Below are positions 1-12,520 of a stretch of DNA of 64,000 nt, piece after piece; the first letter of the stretch is position 1; each line of letters opens with the position of its first letter. Source of the DNA: Trogon surrucura (taxonomy: Eukaryota; Chordata; Aves; Trogoniformes; Trogonidae); the NCBI GenBank assembly GCA_020746105.1, contig CM036620.1:25938604-26002603 (forward strand), written 5' to 3'. Under the pieces are notes generated by a model. The model saw nothing but the letters and a program-made list of their open reading frames with translations. It ran no database searches and was not told where the DNA came from. The translations under genes and the position numbers were made by a program.

Positions 1-1899
1 GCCCTTGTCTCTGCCCCTTTAAGTAAGTAGACAGCTTCTTTAGTCCTTCACACTCCCTTCACCTGTCCCCAGTTACACAGTGCAGCTGCTTGCCAGTTTA
101 AGATTTTTTTTGTGAAGTAACAGTTCATGATAATCTCATTAAATCCTTTGTAACACTTTCCAGTTCATACAGGATTTCCTTCGCTGTGGTGAGTGGAGCG
201 AGGATTGGCTGTTTAAGCAATCTCTGTGCAAAAAAAAAAAAGAAATTCACCCGAAGCCCTCCTTACAGAGCTACCCTCAGCAGCCAGAGAGTGCAGAGGA
301 ACCAAAGCTCGGCTCCAAGCGAGGAGCTGGAACAAATCCAGAGATGCAGCAGCTCTCTTTGCTGTCTCTCTCTACAGCTGAAAAACAGCATTAAAAGCAT
401 AATCCCCTATATCTTTTGTGTGCGAAACAAATCATGTGCTAAGCAAGCTCCTTTACCTGTAAATGATTCGGTTTAAATGTAGACAACCTCCACTAGCCTA
501 GAAAATATTCATCTCAAAAGAGCTAAGGAGTTGCCCTCCACGACCAGGCTGGCTGCTCACAAACTTCACCATTCCCAAGAACAGTAGACAAGCTTCTCCA
601 GGAGGAACAGAGTATGAAACAAAAGCAAAACAAAAAGAGGCCTGATTATTTTATAGATATGCCTTCTATCAGTTCATACAAGCTGTGCTCTGGGTGTCCT
701 GAAAGCATTTTCAAGGAGAGGGACCTCCACAGAGAAGCCTTGGTGGTGAGCAGGTACAAGCAAGATACTGGAAGCAACAGCAAGAAAAGCTGAGATATCT
801 TAAACTGCTCTATGAGGAAATGGGAAGAATTTTAGGCTCCATTACAAAAACTTCTATGGCATCAACTACTTTATCAAAACAGTTTTCATTTCACTGTACA
901 TGGTCTCATCAACTGCAGTTTAATGGTATTTTTCTTTATTTACATACACTTAAGTAGCAAATGCACATTTCCTGCTCTAACTGCCAAAACCTACTTTTTC
1001 AACTTGCCTGCCTAAGCCCATCCAAAATGAGCAATGCAAAATGTGTAAGGCAGTTTAAAGTCTGTAGAAGTGGCTGGCCGGCTCAGGTATCTGGATAACA
1101 AATATTTTTATAGGCCTTTCAGTAGCTGGATTTACCAGGACAGCTCTGCAGTGATTTATTTGTCTCCAACAGCTCTAGGGTGGTCTGTGTAAAATCAGCC
1201 GGTAGTCATGAACCAGGTCCCTAGTGGGCACGTTCCACACCCAAAGAAGCAGCGACTCATGCTCTCTTGCTGATGGCCACAGCAGAAAGGCTGAAGACTG
1301 AGAGGGGGATATCTCGTGCCATCAGAAGGAATGAGACTCAGCAGTAGAGCATTATACTAGGATTTTGCAGGATCAAAGCACAGATCATCTTATTTCAGCC
1401 GTAAATATAGGCATCACTTTTTATGATCACCTTGCTAGCACTTTAAATTAGCATTAAAACACTATTTTTAAGGGTTATGCAGGATCTGTCTTTCAAAAAC
1501 ATACTTGTTAAGAGCACACAACATAGGCCGTTTGCTGTCTGAGTTGCTACTTCAGTTTTTCGTCTGGCAAGGTGAAAATTGTCTTTACATCTCAGTGTGG
1601 AAGGGAACAAATATGGCACAGCCTGTGTGTTCATCTGTTGTCTGAGGCTTCAGTGATGAAGACTTCTTGCATAATTGTAACACCTTATTTAAGTGCAAAC
1701 CTGCACACACTGAAAGGCTGCAAGTCTTGCCACCACACACTTTGCTGCAGCGCACCATCACTACTCTGCCCTGGACAGCGGGCTCCAGCTTCATCCACAG
1801 CACAAAGGCACTTCTGAAAAACCATGTGAAATATAATTAGGGATATAAGCCTCACTGGATGGTGCAGTAACATACTTTTTAATTCTTGTATGCTCTTAA
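1..1899. other. Unannotated AT-rich non-coding DNA
   Basis: No exon, RNA gene or transposon could be recognised here. There is a short A-run near 229-242. The open frames in this stretch are short, overlap on both strands and have no recognisable domain, so they are treated as chance. The first bases contain no recognisable exon edge. Confidence 0.6.
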
Positions 1900-2055
1900 A
1901 TCACAGAATTGCTCAGATTGGAAAAGACGTTTAAGATCATCGAGTCCAATCATGAACCTTACACTGACAAGTCCTCAATTAAAGTGAAGATTTCCAATCA
2001 GTGAGCACCCAGCCTCTCATTGCAACCAAATTAAGTGCTTGCTCTGGTCAGGAAT
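1900..2055 (-). mobile_element. CR1 LINE 3'-end fragment, old
   Basis: Read on the plus strand, the segment opens with the reverse complement of a CR1 3' terminus (tcacagaattgctcagattg). It continues through a diverged copy of the characteristic stretch 'ggaaaagac...gatcatcgagtccaa' and then a 'cttacactgacaagtcc' segment. CR1 elements are the dominant LINEs of birds and are nearly always truncated at the 5' end; this copy keeps only about 150 bp of the 3' untranslated end. The variant after 'gagtccaa' resembles the copy at 59034-59150 and differs from those at 49354 and 51575, so it probably belongs to another, older subfamily. It has no coding capacity. The right edge is approximate because similarity fades. 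Confidence 0.75.
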
Positions 2056-5000
2056 AACTAGTTGAACAAGTATCACACGAATCTTATGATGCTGAACTTG
2101 CCTCAGTCAATCATCACTGTAAGTGCTGCTCAAGTAATCCATAATAATTGCTTGTCCCTTGGCAGTTCTGTACCACAAAAGGAATTTTGCCCAATCTCCA
2201 AAAAGCAGCATGTGCATACACCAAAACTATACTGACACTTTTATTTCATGAAATCACACTGGGCCAGCACGGGTCACGCGGTGGTGTATTGGAGGACTCT
2301 CTTGGGAGCTCGTTAAACTTCTACCACGAAATTCCCTGACGTTGCAATAGTTTGGTTTTTTTTCCTGCCTCCAGTGTAACTCCATCTACCTCCACCAAAA
2401 CATCCAAGCAAGACAGAGGCTAAAGTGTAGCACCTGTAATTTTTGCTTGGCTGGGATGATTCAGCAACATCCTGATGGTCAGTTCATGTGCTGATGCAAG
2501 TCTGGTATCTTCATCGTCTCTCAGTGACTTTATACCATCATCAGGGTGTCATAATTTCCATTTGCTCTGACGAAAGCTAGAAGCTGATGGGAGATTCCCA
2601 AATCTAACATCACCAAAATAAATACAGAAACGCAACCTCTTGTCTTGAACTATTTCTCACTATCTTTAAGAAAAGTTTTTGAGACAGATGTTATTGGTTT
2701 ATGCTCTCAATTATTATTACATTCACACAGGTACATAGTATCCATAGTATGTACCTCGTATCTTCACTCTGTTTCGCTCTGTTTTTCATTCAATTTGGCT
2801 GATCTGTTTTTGATATATTCTCTGTATATATCTTCTTTAAAATGTGCTATTTAAGTTCTCTGGCTGTAGATAATATGTTAATCTCAGTACTTGCAGATAT
2901 TCAGATGGAAAGTAAGACCTAGACACTAGAAGTCACATGCTTATTTAAAACATGTAGCTGGACAGTATCAATATGACACTGGGTCAGTAGATTAAAATTA
3001 AACTATTATTCTGTAATATCATCAAATAAATCAACTTGCTAATAAAAGGAAACACATTTCCATAAGAATACAAGTGGTATCCAAGTAACAATTTTACAGT
3101 GATACATTTTCAATTAAAGAATTACAATAGACTACGCTTATTTTTTCTCTCTAATGATAGGTTGTAATTCATTATTGTACAGGCAGATGAATATTAACTT
3201 ACAGCTTCTGTTCTTTGTAGTAACTAGGAAACATTTTCAAGGCTAAATCCTAATTTTATTACAAAGATATTTATATGCCAAATTTCTAAAGTTGTCTTGT
3301 TTTCCTTTATCTGATTGCTTGTTCCCATCTTTTGTTATTAAGATACAGAAATATGAACAAAATATATGAGAAACTGACTGCCAGACTGACAAGAGTGCAG
3401 AGGAGGTAACGACACAACAAAAGCAGAAGTAGTTCTATTTACTGCTATTCTGTAACAAAAAAAAACCCATATTTCCTATAAGGTCACAGGACTTGGAAAA
3501 CAAAAATATGGTTATAAGAAAGCAGAGCCATTTAATGAGTCAATGTTTTCAGGGAGCAGTCCAATTATTATTTAACTATCCATTTATAGTGACAAATCTT
3601 TTAAGTGCAAGAGTGTGAAAATTAGGTAAAACATGATCTTCAATTATCTTGTTATGTGGTCACTTCGTACAAGACTCTATCACAACGTATCACTCACTAA
3701 TGTTGTTACACAATGCTGCAAAATAGTCATGTTTAATCAAATTACAAACAAAATGCATTACATTCTAAAAGTTATTTTTCATATGCAGCTACATTTCTGT
3801 GAATAATTACATTTCTGAGTTTCGCTCAGATTGCATTGGTGCCGGAGAAGAAGGAAACAGTAACCTGTATTGTCAAATCCTCCACTAAGGCATAGTTTCA
3901 GTAATTCAAGAAGTAGTAACTGAATTTAAAGCTCAGCCCATGCCCCATCTCCCTTAGAATCTGAGAAAAGTGTCTTTCCTTGAATTTGACAGAAAAAGGG
4001 AAAAAAACAGAGGTATGGAGAAAGACAGAATCAAGACATTGTTCCCATTACACAGTATCTGTGGAAGGATTCTTTCAAGTTAGAAAGCTACCAAGAAATC
4101 GGTTAAAAAAAAAATAAAAAATAAAAAATAAATCTTACATGCTGAACAGTAGTTCCTGCTTCCCATGAAAGCCATCTGTTCTGTGTATGTACATGGTTTG
4201 AAAGACATTCCCGGGATTGTGTCAAGCCAAAGGAATCCCCACTAGAGTTACAGAAATATAAACTCCCTTTACACTGGTAGGAGAGTTCTAAAATACAACT
4301 CTGAAGACACGTATACCACTGCCAGGCTCAGAATCATAACAGTTCTGGTGTCATACCAGACGTTACGCAGGATTTTCTCATCTGATATTATATTATGAGA
4401 ACTGAAACGTTAGCAGGGATAACGTTGCAATACTTTGAATGAGAGATTCTTCAGATGAGTATAAGGCGAGATTTCCACTCCTCTCTATTGCAAAATGGCA
4501 TCATCACCCTTTCTCCCCTTTGCAGCTGACGTGAAAAATGCCCGGAAAATATTTTTGAAATAGGATTCATTCCATAACACAATTTTTGCCATTACTGATT
4601 CTAATGGGAGTGGGATACAGCGCAGTTTGAATTATATCCTTGTTCCACATTCATTTCCAAACTCTGGAAACCGGGGTCTGAAAACAGAAGTCTAACAATT
4701 AACACTTGTATAAGAAGGACGATCCTTCCTGTGAGCACGGCGTTTTTGCAATCCCTTGTCTACTATACGACTGAGTTCAAATTGCAATTATTTTTCCTAG
4801 GGAGCAATTAAATACTGCTACCACTGTTAAGCATAAACACAACTCTAACTACAAGCAACGCTCAGATGACCAGCTCAGGTTCAAGGGTTCACTGCACATG
4901 AATATCCATAAATACCACTGACAGCCTTCGCAGTATAATGAACTTTGCAGCAACTCATGCAGGCAGTCGACACAATACATGAACATAATGCCCCAAAGCT

Positions 5001-8000
5001 TAAAGCAAGAAACCTCAGAAGTGGTTCTGAGCTACTTCTATGGCTGAGAAAGTGTATTTAAGAACTATTTAAGGAACAGTCCAACCTTGTTTTTCAAATG
5101 TTTGTGTGCTTATTTCTTTTTAAATCCGCCTGTGGAATCAGACAGCAGAACTGAACGAAACACAAGCTGTATGTCAAGATGGCCAGTTCCACAGAACTGT
5201 CGATCCAATTAGCAGTATATTCTTACCATTTAAGCATGCAACGCTACGAATCAAACACGATATTTTAAGATGTTTACATTTTTTTCTTGCAAACACTGGC
5301 CACAGTACCACCCAGCCTCCCATATGTAGATATTTCTGGCATGTCTTCAAATATATGCCCAGCTCCCAGCTCCAGAATCAGGTCTGTATTAAAGAAACAC
5401 TATTTGAAATCTAAGGAATCTTCCATGAAATATTGGTTTTGTTCCTTTAGCTCCATTACTTACTTTCCTAATTGCACAGATGTTGCTTCTCTAATTCTGT
5501 TGCACTGCAGCAGGAAAACAGAGGAAGCTACTATATAAACCTGTGTACTTCGTAAATGCTGCTACCAAAAATGAGCAAATTGAAAACACAGTATATTTTG
5601 AATTGATCCCCAGCTTTAGGAACCCTAAGGGTTGATTAAGACAACCTTAAAGAGTTACAAACTCAGAAGATGTATGGTTATTAGGCCAATGGTGGTTCTG
5701 CAGGTACATACAATGTAACAGTAACGTCTTGCCCTACCTTCTTGATCTAGATCATGGTGGACATCTTCTTAGGAGATGTTTTTTGCTGTTTTTTGAGTCA
5801 CGTGGAAAATTATCATATCCATTTATGTTTCCTGAAATGTTATCACTCCTTACAAAGCACTAGCTAGAGCGAGTCATGTGAGACCCCCACCTATTTCACA
5901 GACAAGTCAGCTGGGCTTAGTTTAAACAGCCTTCAACAGCAGCTCAAAGCAAGATATCCAAGCTTACACCAAAGCAGATGAGAAGCATTCAGTGGTCTCC
6001 CCACCTCTCTTTGAGAGAAAGGCAGTAATCATCAGCAGATAAGCAGTAATGTATTAAGACCAGCACATCTGTTCCAGCAGCAAACATCTGTCTGCATCAC
6101 ACTCGATCAATGGACCAACCTGGAGTTCAGTGTTACTATCTAGGACGCCGATCCTGTAGACTAAGAATTTCCAGCATAGGTGCTACAGGGCCCCAATATA
6201 AGCTCAAGACGATGTCAATTACGAATTTGCTTTCTGAGACTTAACATTAGATAAGCAGCCTACTGAAGTTAACAGATCCTTCTCATTTTGAGCTCAGGTT
6301 ACACACTGATCGCTGATGATGACCAAATCTCCGCAGGCATTTGCTATGGTCCGATCAGCTTTAGTAACCTACACATTAGGAGCTCACACATAAATACAAC
6401 GGCATGCAATGAAAACCTCCTTACTTCCTGCATGATCCTGGGTTGGGAAAAGTGTTGCCCAGATTGATTGTGCTGAAAGTAATTTTGGGGAGGGTTGTCC
6501 TCTGCTCATCAGCTGAGACAGGCTTCTGCATAACTTTAGAAGGCTGCTGCACCCACCAACCAACCTGAACCAGAGATGCTAATGCTTTTTTTGGCCACAA
6601 CATATTTCACCTTCATGCAGAGACACCTAAAAGGCATGTTATTCTTGCAACCAGTTCCTCTGTACCATGACGAGGGAATTCTGTCTTCAGCAAGAGGACA
6701 GATGCATGTCTTTCTGAGAGCCCTGAGAAGAGAAGGTGGCAAGGAAGGGACTACAGTGCACCAGTGTGTTGCACCTGGCCTGCCCGCACCCACATGGTCC
6801 TTGGGAGAGAGAAAAGTGCAGTTTAAATGACAAACTGGGTGACGCAGGCCCTGCCGATCACTAATTTTGAGTGAAGAATGGGCTTGTAATTCCAGGAAAA
6901 ACAAATCAATAGGTAGCTGTGCCATCTGCATTTTCTGCCTCCATTTCTATGGGTAGTTTGGGCAGTCCTTTTAACATATCACCTTACGGCTGATTACGAT
7001 CTCTTTAAAACCTCTGCAAGGGATTTTCCCCTGATAGATGGGGCAGTAACCACAAGCCTATTCAGTGGCTGAAGTAACACTACATGAACGGGTTAGTCCC
7101 ATCTTTTCTTTCTCGTTCTCAAGAGCTATTCAATCATACTTGAAAGCAGCTTTGTAAAGGGGGATCTGAACGAGGTATTTATCATTCATCTTGGGTTGAA
7201 AAGCCCTCTAACCCTGCTAGGACACACAGGCTGTACAAGAAGTGGTACTACTTGCTTCCTTCACACCTATAAGCTTGCACTAGTTAATAACACAAGTCTG
7301 AATGCTGACATAATGAAACATAGCTCTCTGGATATACTAAATGCAAATTTACAGGGGACTGTTGTAGTTCTTTGATAATTCTTAAAACACTACTTGAAAG
7401 CATTTACTATAGTCCTTCTCTGATAACTAAAAGGACATTATACTGCTGGCGCTATATTGCTTTAGTATTGATGACTAAAATATATAGAGTGAGATGGTAC
7501 TTTATGTATGTGCCTGGGATGCAAATATGGTCTCAAAGCTAGAGGCAAATAGCAAGCAATCTCAAATGCAACAGAAAGAGCTGGCCAGAGAAGAGAGACG
7601 TGCCTCACTGAAGAGCATGAGAAAGGCCCTAAGAGGCTGTGCCATGATGGGTGGGTGCGAAATGCCAGACATCCACTGGCCAAGTGTGGTCCCTCTCAGC
7701 TGTCAGAGTGGCTGTAACCTCAAATCCTGGCCAAGTATTAAAGAGGCAATAATCCTGCAACAACGCGAATAAATACAATAGGCTCCCAGAACTAACACTC
7801 CTTTCTTTAAAAAAAAAAAAAATAAAATTATTTATCCAACTTGTTAAATTCAAGCACACCGAAGAAGCGCTATTTTTCTAGAACTGTTACCAAATCAAGA
7901 TGTTATTTCCACGGTTTTTTAGAGGCAACTGTTTACCTTTTAAAAAGTACTATTTAAAAACAGTCAAAGTATAAAAGCACAGCCACCATAACGTTTAAAG

Positions 8001-9343
8001 ATTTTACTACAGCAAACTATATTTAATTACCAGGTTACATCCTGGTGCTGACAGCTTGCATGTCGCAGGGGAAAGAAAAAAAAAAAAGCTAAATAGCTCC
8101 TAGGGTAAAACCGATATACGCATGAGAATTTGGATTTAAATCCTTGACAGTTTAGGAGGCTCTTCTTCCTCTATGAGCCAAACAAATCTAAAACATGTAG
8201 TACTTTCTCAAAAATTCATATGCTGCATAATTCAACATCTTAACTACTTCAGTACCTTTTTTGTCTTGATTTTAATTCTTTATAAATGGACCCGTAAGGC
8301 TGCTATCTTGAAGACAAAAACACTACTGAAGCAACTAATGATAAACGCAAGGCAACTATACTACAAGACCTTGAATAGTTTCAATACCTACTAAGACTTT
8401 AGGACACTCATTTCTCAATCGAGAAATTACCTTTTTTATTGTTCTAAAGTGATTTGTAGAGTTTTTCATGTAGCTACTTCTGTGCCTTCCCCATACAACT
8501 GTATAAGTCTTTCCTACTTTCCTACCCTACCAATCACTTGTTCAAATACCAATCTTTTATATAATATCTATTTGATATAATTTTTCCTCTGAACTGCTGA
8601 CTTTACAGGGCAGGGGAGAACAGAATTTCCTCAATACCCACATTCTAGGTCGTGAGAGGGAAATTGATCCAAATAAAAGTTTTGGATGACTCTCACCATA
8701 CCCTTGTACATCACGAGCCTTAACTTAAATTAATTATTCATAAACTACATGGAATACTTAAGTAGTGCAATTAAATGGGACCATTTGACAGCATTAACTT
8801 CTTGCTTTCATTTCAGCAAAGCCAGATTCTCTGTTGCAAGTACCTACAAACCACAGAAATGGGAGTTACCATCTCAAGGAATCTGAGCAAGAACAGAATT
8901 AGGTTTCAGATACGGAATTCCTTGGTCCCTGAAGGCATTTAATGCTGTGTCACATGAATAGTTTTTATTCAGTTTCTAGCATTCATGCAATTCTTTCAAG
9001 GACTGCAAGAGAGTCTTTGCAACTGAATTGCTATTCTGCTATTGCTAATGTTTAGCAGAGAGGAAGGATTACTTTAGGAGGTACTCAAGTCTTGTGGTAT
9101 TAAAACTTGGGCAGAAATTACCAGATATGATGATTCGCATTCAAAGCTGGATTTTCACAAATTAAATGCTGCACTTCAGTAGTTTCCACCTCTATTCTGC
9201 AGAGTAATAGGGAGCAAAAACGTTCATATTCGCCTGCGGCAATGTAGAACTAAGTAAGTCTAGAATCAAAAGGACTCAACTAAGCCATGAAACCTGAGAC
9301 TCTCAAAACAGGAGGGATGGAGGTGCCTGAAATGCCACATCAG
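2056..9343. other. Unannotated AT-rich non-coding DNA
   Basis: More than 7 kb of AT-rich sequence with no recognisable gene or transposon. It includes an A/AAAAAT-rich tract at 4105-4132 and scattered short homopolymers, for example an A-run near 7808-7821. Small open frames around 6.5-6.9 kb and 7.5-7.8 kb occur on both strands at once and resemble no family I know. Confidence 0.6.
4105..4132. repeat. A-rich simple repeat (AAAAAAT-like)
   Basis: The tract consists of a run of A followed by repeats of A5-6 and T. It could be an ordinary low-complexity tract. The adjacent sequence shows no similarity to a known LINE or SINE, so it is not called a retroposon tail. Confidence 0.85.
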
Positions 9344-9369
9344 TCATCATCATCATCATCATCATCATA
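9344..9369. repeat. (CAT)n microsatellite
   Basis: About eight or nine uninterrupted trinucleotide units. Trinucleotide tails of this type end some LINEs, including the RTE-like copy at 39.4-39.7 kb. Neither flank shows LINE-like sequence in either orientation, so it is called a plain microsatellite. Confidence 0.9.
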
Positions 9370-12124
9370 TTTTGTGTATATTACATACATGTCTCAGAAA
9401 CCCAGCATCATAACTTGAATTGCGAATCTATTAACAATACATACACATAATAGTCACAAGGAGGAGATATTTGTAAAGAAACCATGAAATTGCCTGAGAA
9501 TCTGCTGCCTAAAGCCGGAAGGGCAGGCATTCAATTAACTCCCTAAATAAAGAGCTCTTCACACGTCTCAGAAGTTGTTTCAACTCCCCCAGTGTTTTCC
9601 TTTGGACTCACAAACAAACAGAGCTCCACAAAACCGTTAAGGCTATCAGTATCACGTGAAAAGTACTAATAAGGTAGAAGAGTGGGGGGCCCAGACAGAA
9701 CTTTACACAATAGCATCTTAATTACCCTTAATTACCAGGAAAAGGAAATACACTGTAGTCACACTTGCAGTAGACACCATCTGTAAGGACTAGAGGCTAC
9801 TGAGATGATCCTTTGTTGTTACACTCAGTGACACTTTGCAGAAAAGATTAGTCTGCACCTTTTAAGGTTTTCGAGATTTTAGTTTTGGGGTTTTTTTAAT
9901 GCCACCATGCATTGATACCTTCTTCTGTTTTAAACATCTGCACAGTCTTGTACCTCAAAGGTACAATTGTACAGCAGAATCTTAATTTCTGTGATGCGGG
10001 CAAATCTGCTGATGCATCTCCAGTTCCAAAAAGTTTGGGGATTGCTTTTTGCTGTGTTGCAAAGGTTCGTTTCACTGTGAAGCTCATCAAATGCTAGGAA
10101 ACAGAACTGAAACATCCTCTCCCTTGCCCAGTAGGCATCACACAGCACCCTTTTTGCAAAAGGGGCAAACAGTAGCTGGACGGCCTGTGGCAGTAAGATC
10201 CACGTTGCTATACACTGCTGCTTATACATATGGAAAAGTGCCTACAGCTTTGCAGGCTTGGATTTTCAGGAGAGGTAAAAGCACCCTGAAATCATTTGCT
10301 CAGTGTTCGTTTGTGATTCTGTGATTCTCGTTTAATAGTAAAACACGATCTGTAGCTTCAGATACTCTCTTGAACACAAGGGTTTCTTGATTTTTTTTTT
10401 TTTGTGCTAGTCTTCAAGCTTTTGGAAATCACGTTTTCAAACTCCTCTCTGACTTGATGAGAACTAGAAACTTTATTTTGCTTTCTTGCACAAAAGCAGA
10501 AATTTTCATTTGATCACTTGAGTGTGGACACTAAGAATATCAGACAAAGAGCAATTATTGGAGGCTAATGATGAGGTTACTAATGCTGGCAGCTCTGTGC
10601 ATCCATTCAGACCACTGCAGGGGGACGCTGACAAGTTTGCCTGCTTATCCTTCAACCTCCCATTGAAAATCGTAATTCCCTGTCATCTTAAAAAAAAAAA
10701 TCTTTCAAAATGGAACTTTTTAAAACTTTCCTCATTGTAACTTGAGGACTTTGTCTCTTGCATGTGAGCTGACTTTTTGAGTGTGGTGATCAATGAACAG
10801 GCAACTGGGGTGCTTGACCTTAACTGCTCACACTGAGCCACCAGCTGCTTTTTCAATAAGAGGGAGGAAGGACCTCAGGGATATAGCCCAGGAAAGGAAC
10901 GTGTAGGAAAGGTGGTATGAAACACACCCTGAATTGCTGCACTGGCTGGCATCAGACAATTTCCAAATTCTGGAGGTATACAACAGCAATATTCCCACCT
11001 GCGTCACTAGTAAACACACCACAGGAAAATGAGCTGAATGTGTGGCTTCAGCACAAAACGCAAGTGAACATGTAAAATGTAACAGGGAAAAATACCTGCA
11101 ACAGGAGAGTCCTAGGGATCTGTGGAAATGCCAAGACGGATGCCACTGAAGTGATCTTTTGTGCCACTCTTTTCAAACAAATAGAAAGAAGCAATTAGTG
11201 AACACAGTCATTCAAGTACTACATAACACCTTTTTTTTTTTCTTTTTGATTCTAGGCAAGTGTGTGCACGTTCACACTACTAGAAGAGTTTGATGGACAG
11301 CTTTAGCAACTTACTAGCAGTTAAACTTCATCCAGAATTGACATTCTTATTTCTGCTAGGCTCCAGTATGCCTCCTGTATAGTCACGGAGGCGGGGGGGG
11401 GGAACCAAAAAAGAATACAATTTTCCCCTTGAACAGCAGCCAGCAGAAGTGAGCTGTCAGGCCACTGGAGGAGATGAGCACATGATGTGAAATGTCCTCC
11501 ATGGCACAGCAAGGCTTCAGCATCCATCCTTCACCTTCTTATCCCTTTAAAGTGTTTGTAAAACAAACTCTGTATTTTGTTCCAGCTCCTGCAACTTTCT
11601 GTCCTCTGCTCTGGAATGTGAAGACGAGCTAGACAAAACACTGGGGAGGCCCTTGGAGAAGGACGGGACCTTCAGACCTGCACAACCTCCTCAAGGATGT
11701 AGTTTACAATCCACTTCTGTACTTGTAGTTGGCATGATCGAGTTTCAATAATCATAATAAAACACACACTGAAACCGTGTCTTAACAGAAATCTAAACTT
11801 CTAGTTCTCCATTCTGAAACCTGTCCTCAGTGAGCAAATGTTAAAAATAGTTGACCCTTGCTCATATTGCCTGAATGGACCTGAGTTAAAGTAGGCAATG
11901 CTTCTGGCAGTGGGTTTTGTTTATTTGCTTTAGTTTTTTTGTCAGGGCAGCAAAAATATATGAGCAATGAACTGATAAAACGTTACAGTAATGTGTTTCA
12001 ATGGTTAAATATTCTGGTTTTAACTAAAATAATTTTAATCCTCAATGCACCTTCTGAACTGTTTTTAAAGCAAAGTAGGAAGAAATTTTGAAATCTCTTT
12101 ACAGATATGCTCCTTACTTAGAAG
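9370..12124. other. Unannotated non-coding DNA
   Basis: No gene or clear transposon recognised. There are poly-T runs at about 10391-10403 and 11231-11240, and a G-run near 11393-11402. At 10312-10329 two copies of a 'tgtgattct' motif recall the CR1 terminal repeat, but the sequence before them does not match CR1, so no element is called. Confidence 0.55.
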
Positions 12125-12144
12125 AAAAAAAAAAAAAAAAAAAA
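12125..12144. repeat. Poly-A tract (20 nt)
   Basis: An uninterrupted run of twenty A. No processed-pseudogene or SINE sequence is recognisable immediately before it, so it is recorded as a homopolymer only. Confidence 0.9.
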
Positions 12145-12310
12145 GGAAAGCGTTTCAAAATAAATGGCTTATGGCTTGGGGAGTGTTAATGAGGTACGAC
12201 ATTTCCAAAGGGATTGGAGAGTGACAATAGCAGCGGACTGTGGTGGTGCCACAACTGCAGAACTGCCCCCCAGCAGTGAAGGCCTACTGAAGCAAAGCAA
12301 AGCCAAGACT

Positions 12311-12360
12311 GGGGGAGAGGAGGGGGAGGGAGAGAGAAAAGAAGACAAGAAAAAAAAAAA
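12311..12360. repeat. Polypurine tract, G-rich then A-rich
   Basis: Fifty bases that are purine on the plus strand apart from a single C. Three G-runs of three to five come first, followed by GA steps and a terminal A-run. Such tracts can adopt triplex or quadruplex-like structures. It lies just before the AT-rich block at 12383-12520. Confidence 0.8.
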
Positions 12361-12382
12361 TGTCGCAAGTTCATGCACCCCT

Positions 12383-12520
12383 ATTACAAATTCATTTTAA
12401 TTAAACAACGAGATTATACAGACGTTGCTGACAGGGATTATCAAAATAGAATGGCGCCACCTGCCCCTTGCAACCCAATTAATTAGTAGAGAATCTGAGG
12501 TGCCAATTATCACAGAGGAA
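12383..12520. promoter_or_regulatory. Candidate enhancer-like element (homeodomain-site rich)
   Basis: This non-coding stretch packs several recognisable binding motifs: a TTAATTAA palindrome, a second paired site (CAATTAATTAG), a GGATTA core of the OTX/PITX type preceded by TGACAG (MEIS/TGIF type), and at 12453-12466 a GCGCCACCT core like the reverse half of a CTCF site. The density and GC-poor, CpG-sparse make-up resemble conserved non-coding elements near developmental genes. That is inference from motif content; conservation cannot be seen here. Confidence 0.3.

Noticed and set aside
9344-9369. (CAT)n as the tail of a minus-strand RTE-like LINE
   Set aside because: The right flank lacks the LINE 3' UTR seen at 39.6 kb, so it is treated as a simple microsatellite.
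10312-10329. Repeated 'tgtgattct' like a CR1 terminal repeat
   Set aside because: The preceding bases do not match the CR1 3' end (no 'tcccttccaac' block), so the similarity is too short to call.
10601-10630. CTCF-like site (ccactgcagggggacgctg)
   Set aside because: Spacing between the CCAC and GGGGG parts does not fit the consensus, so the evidence is too weak.
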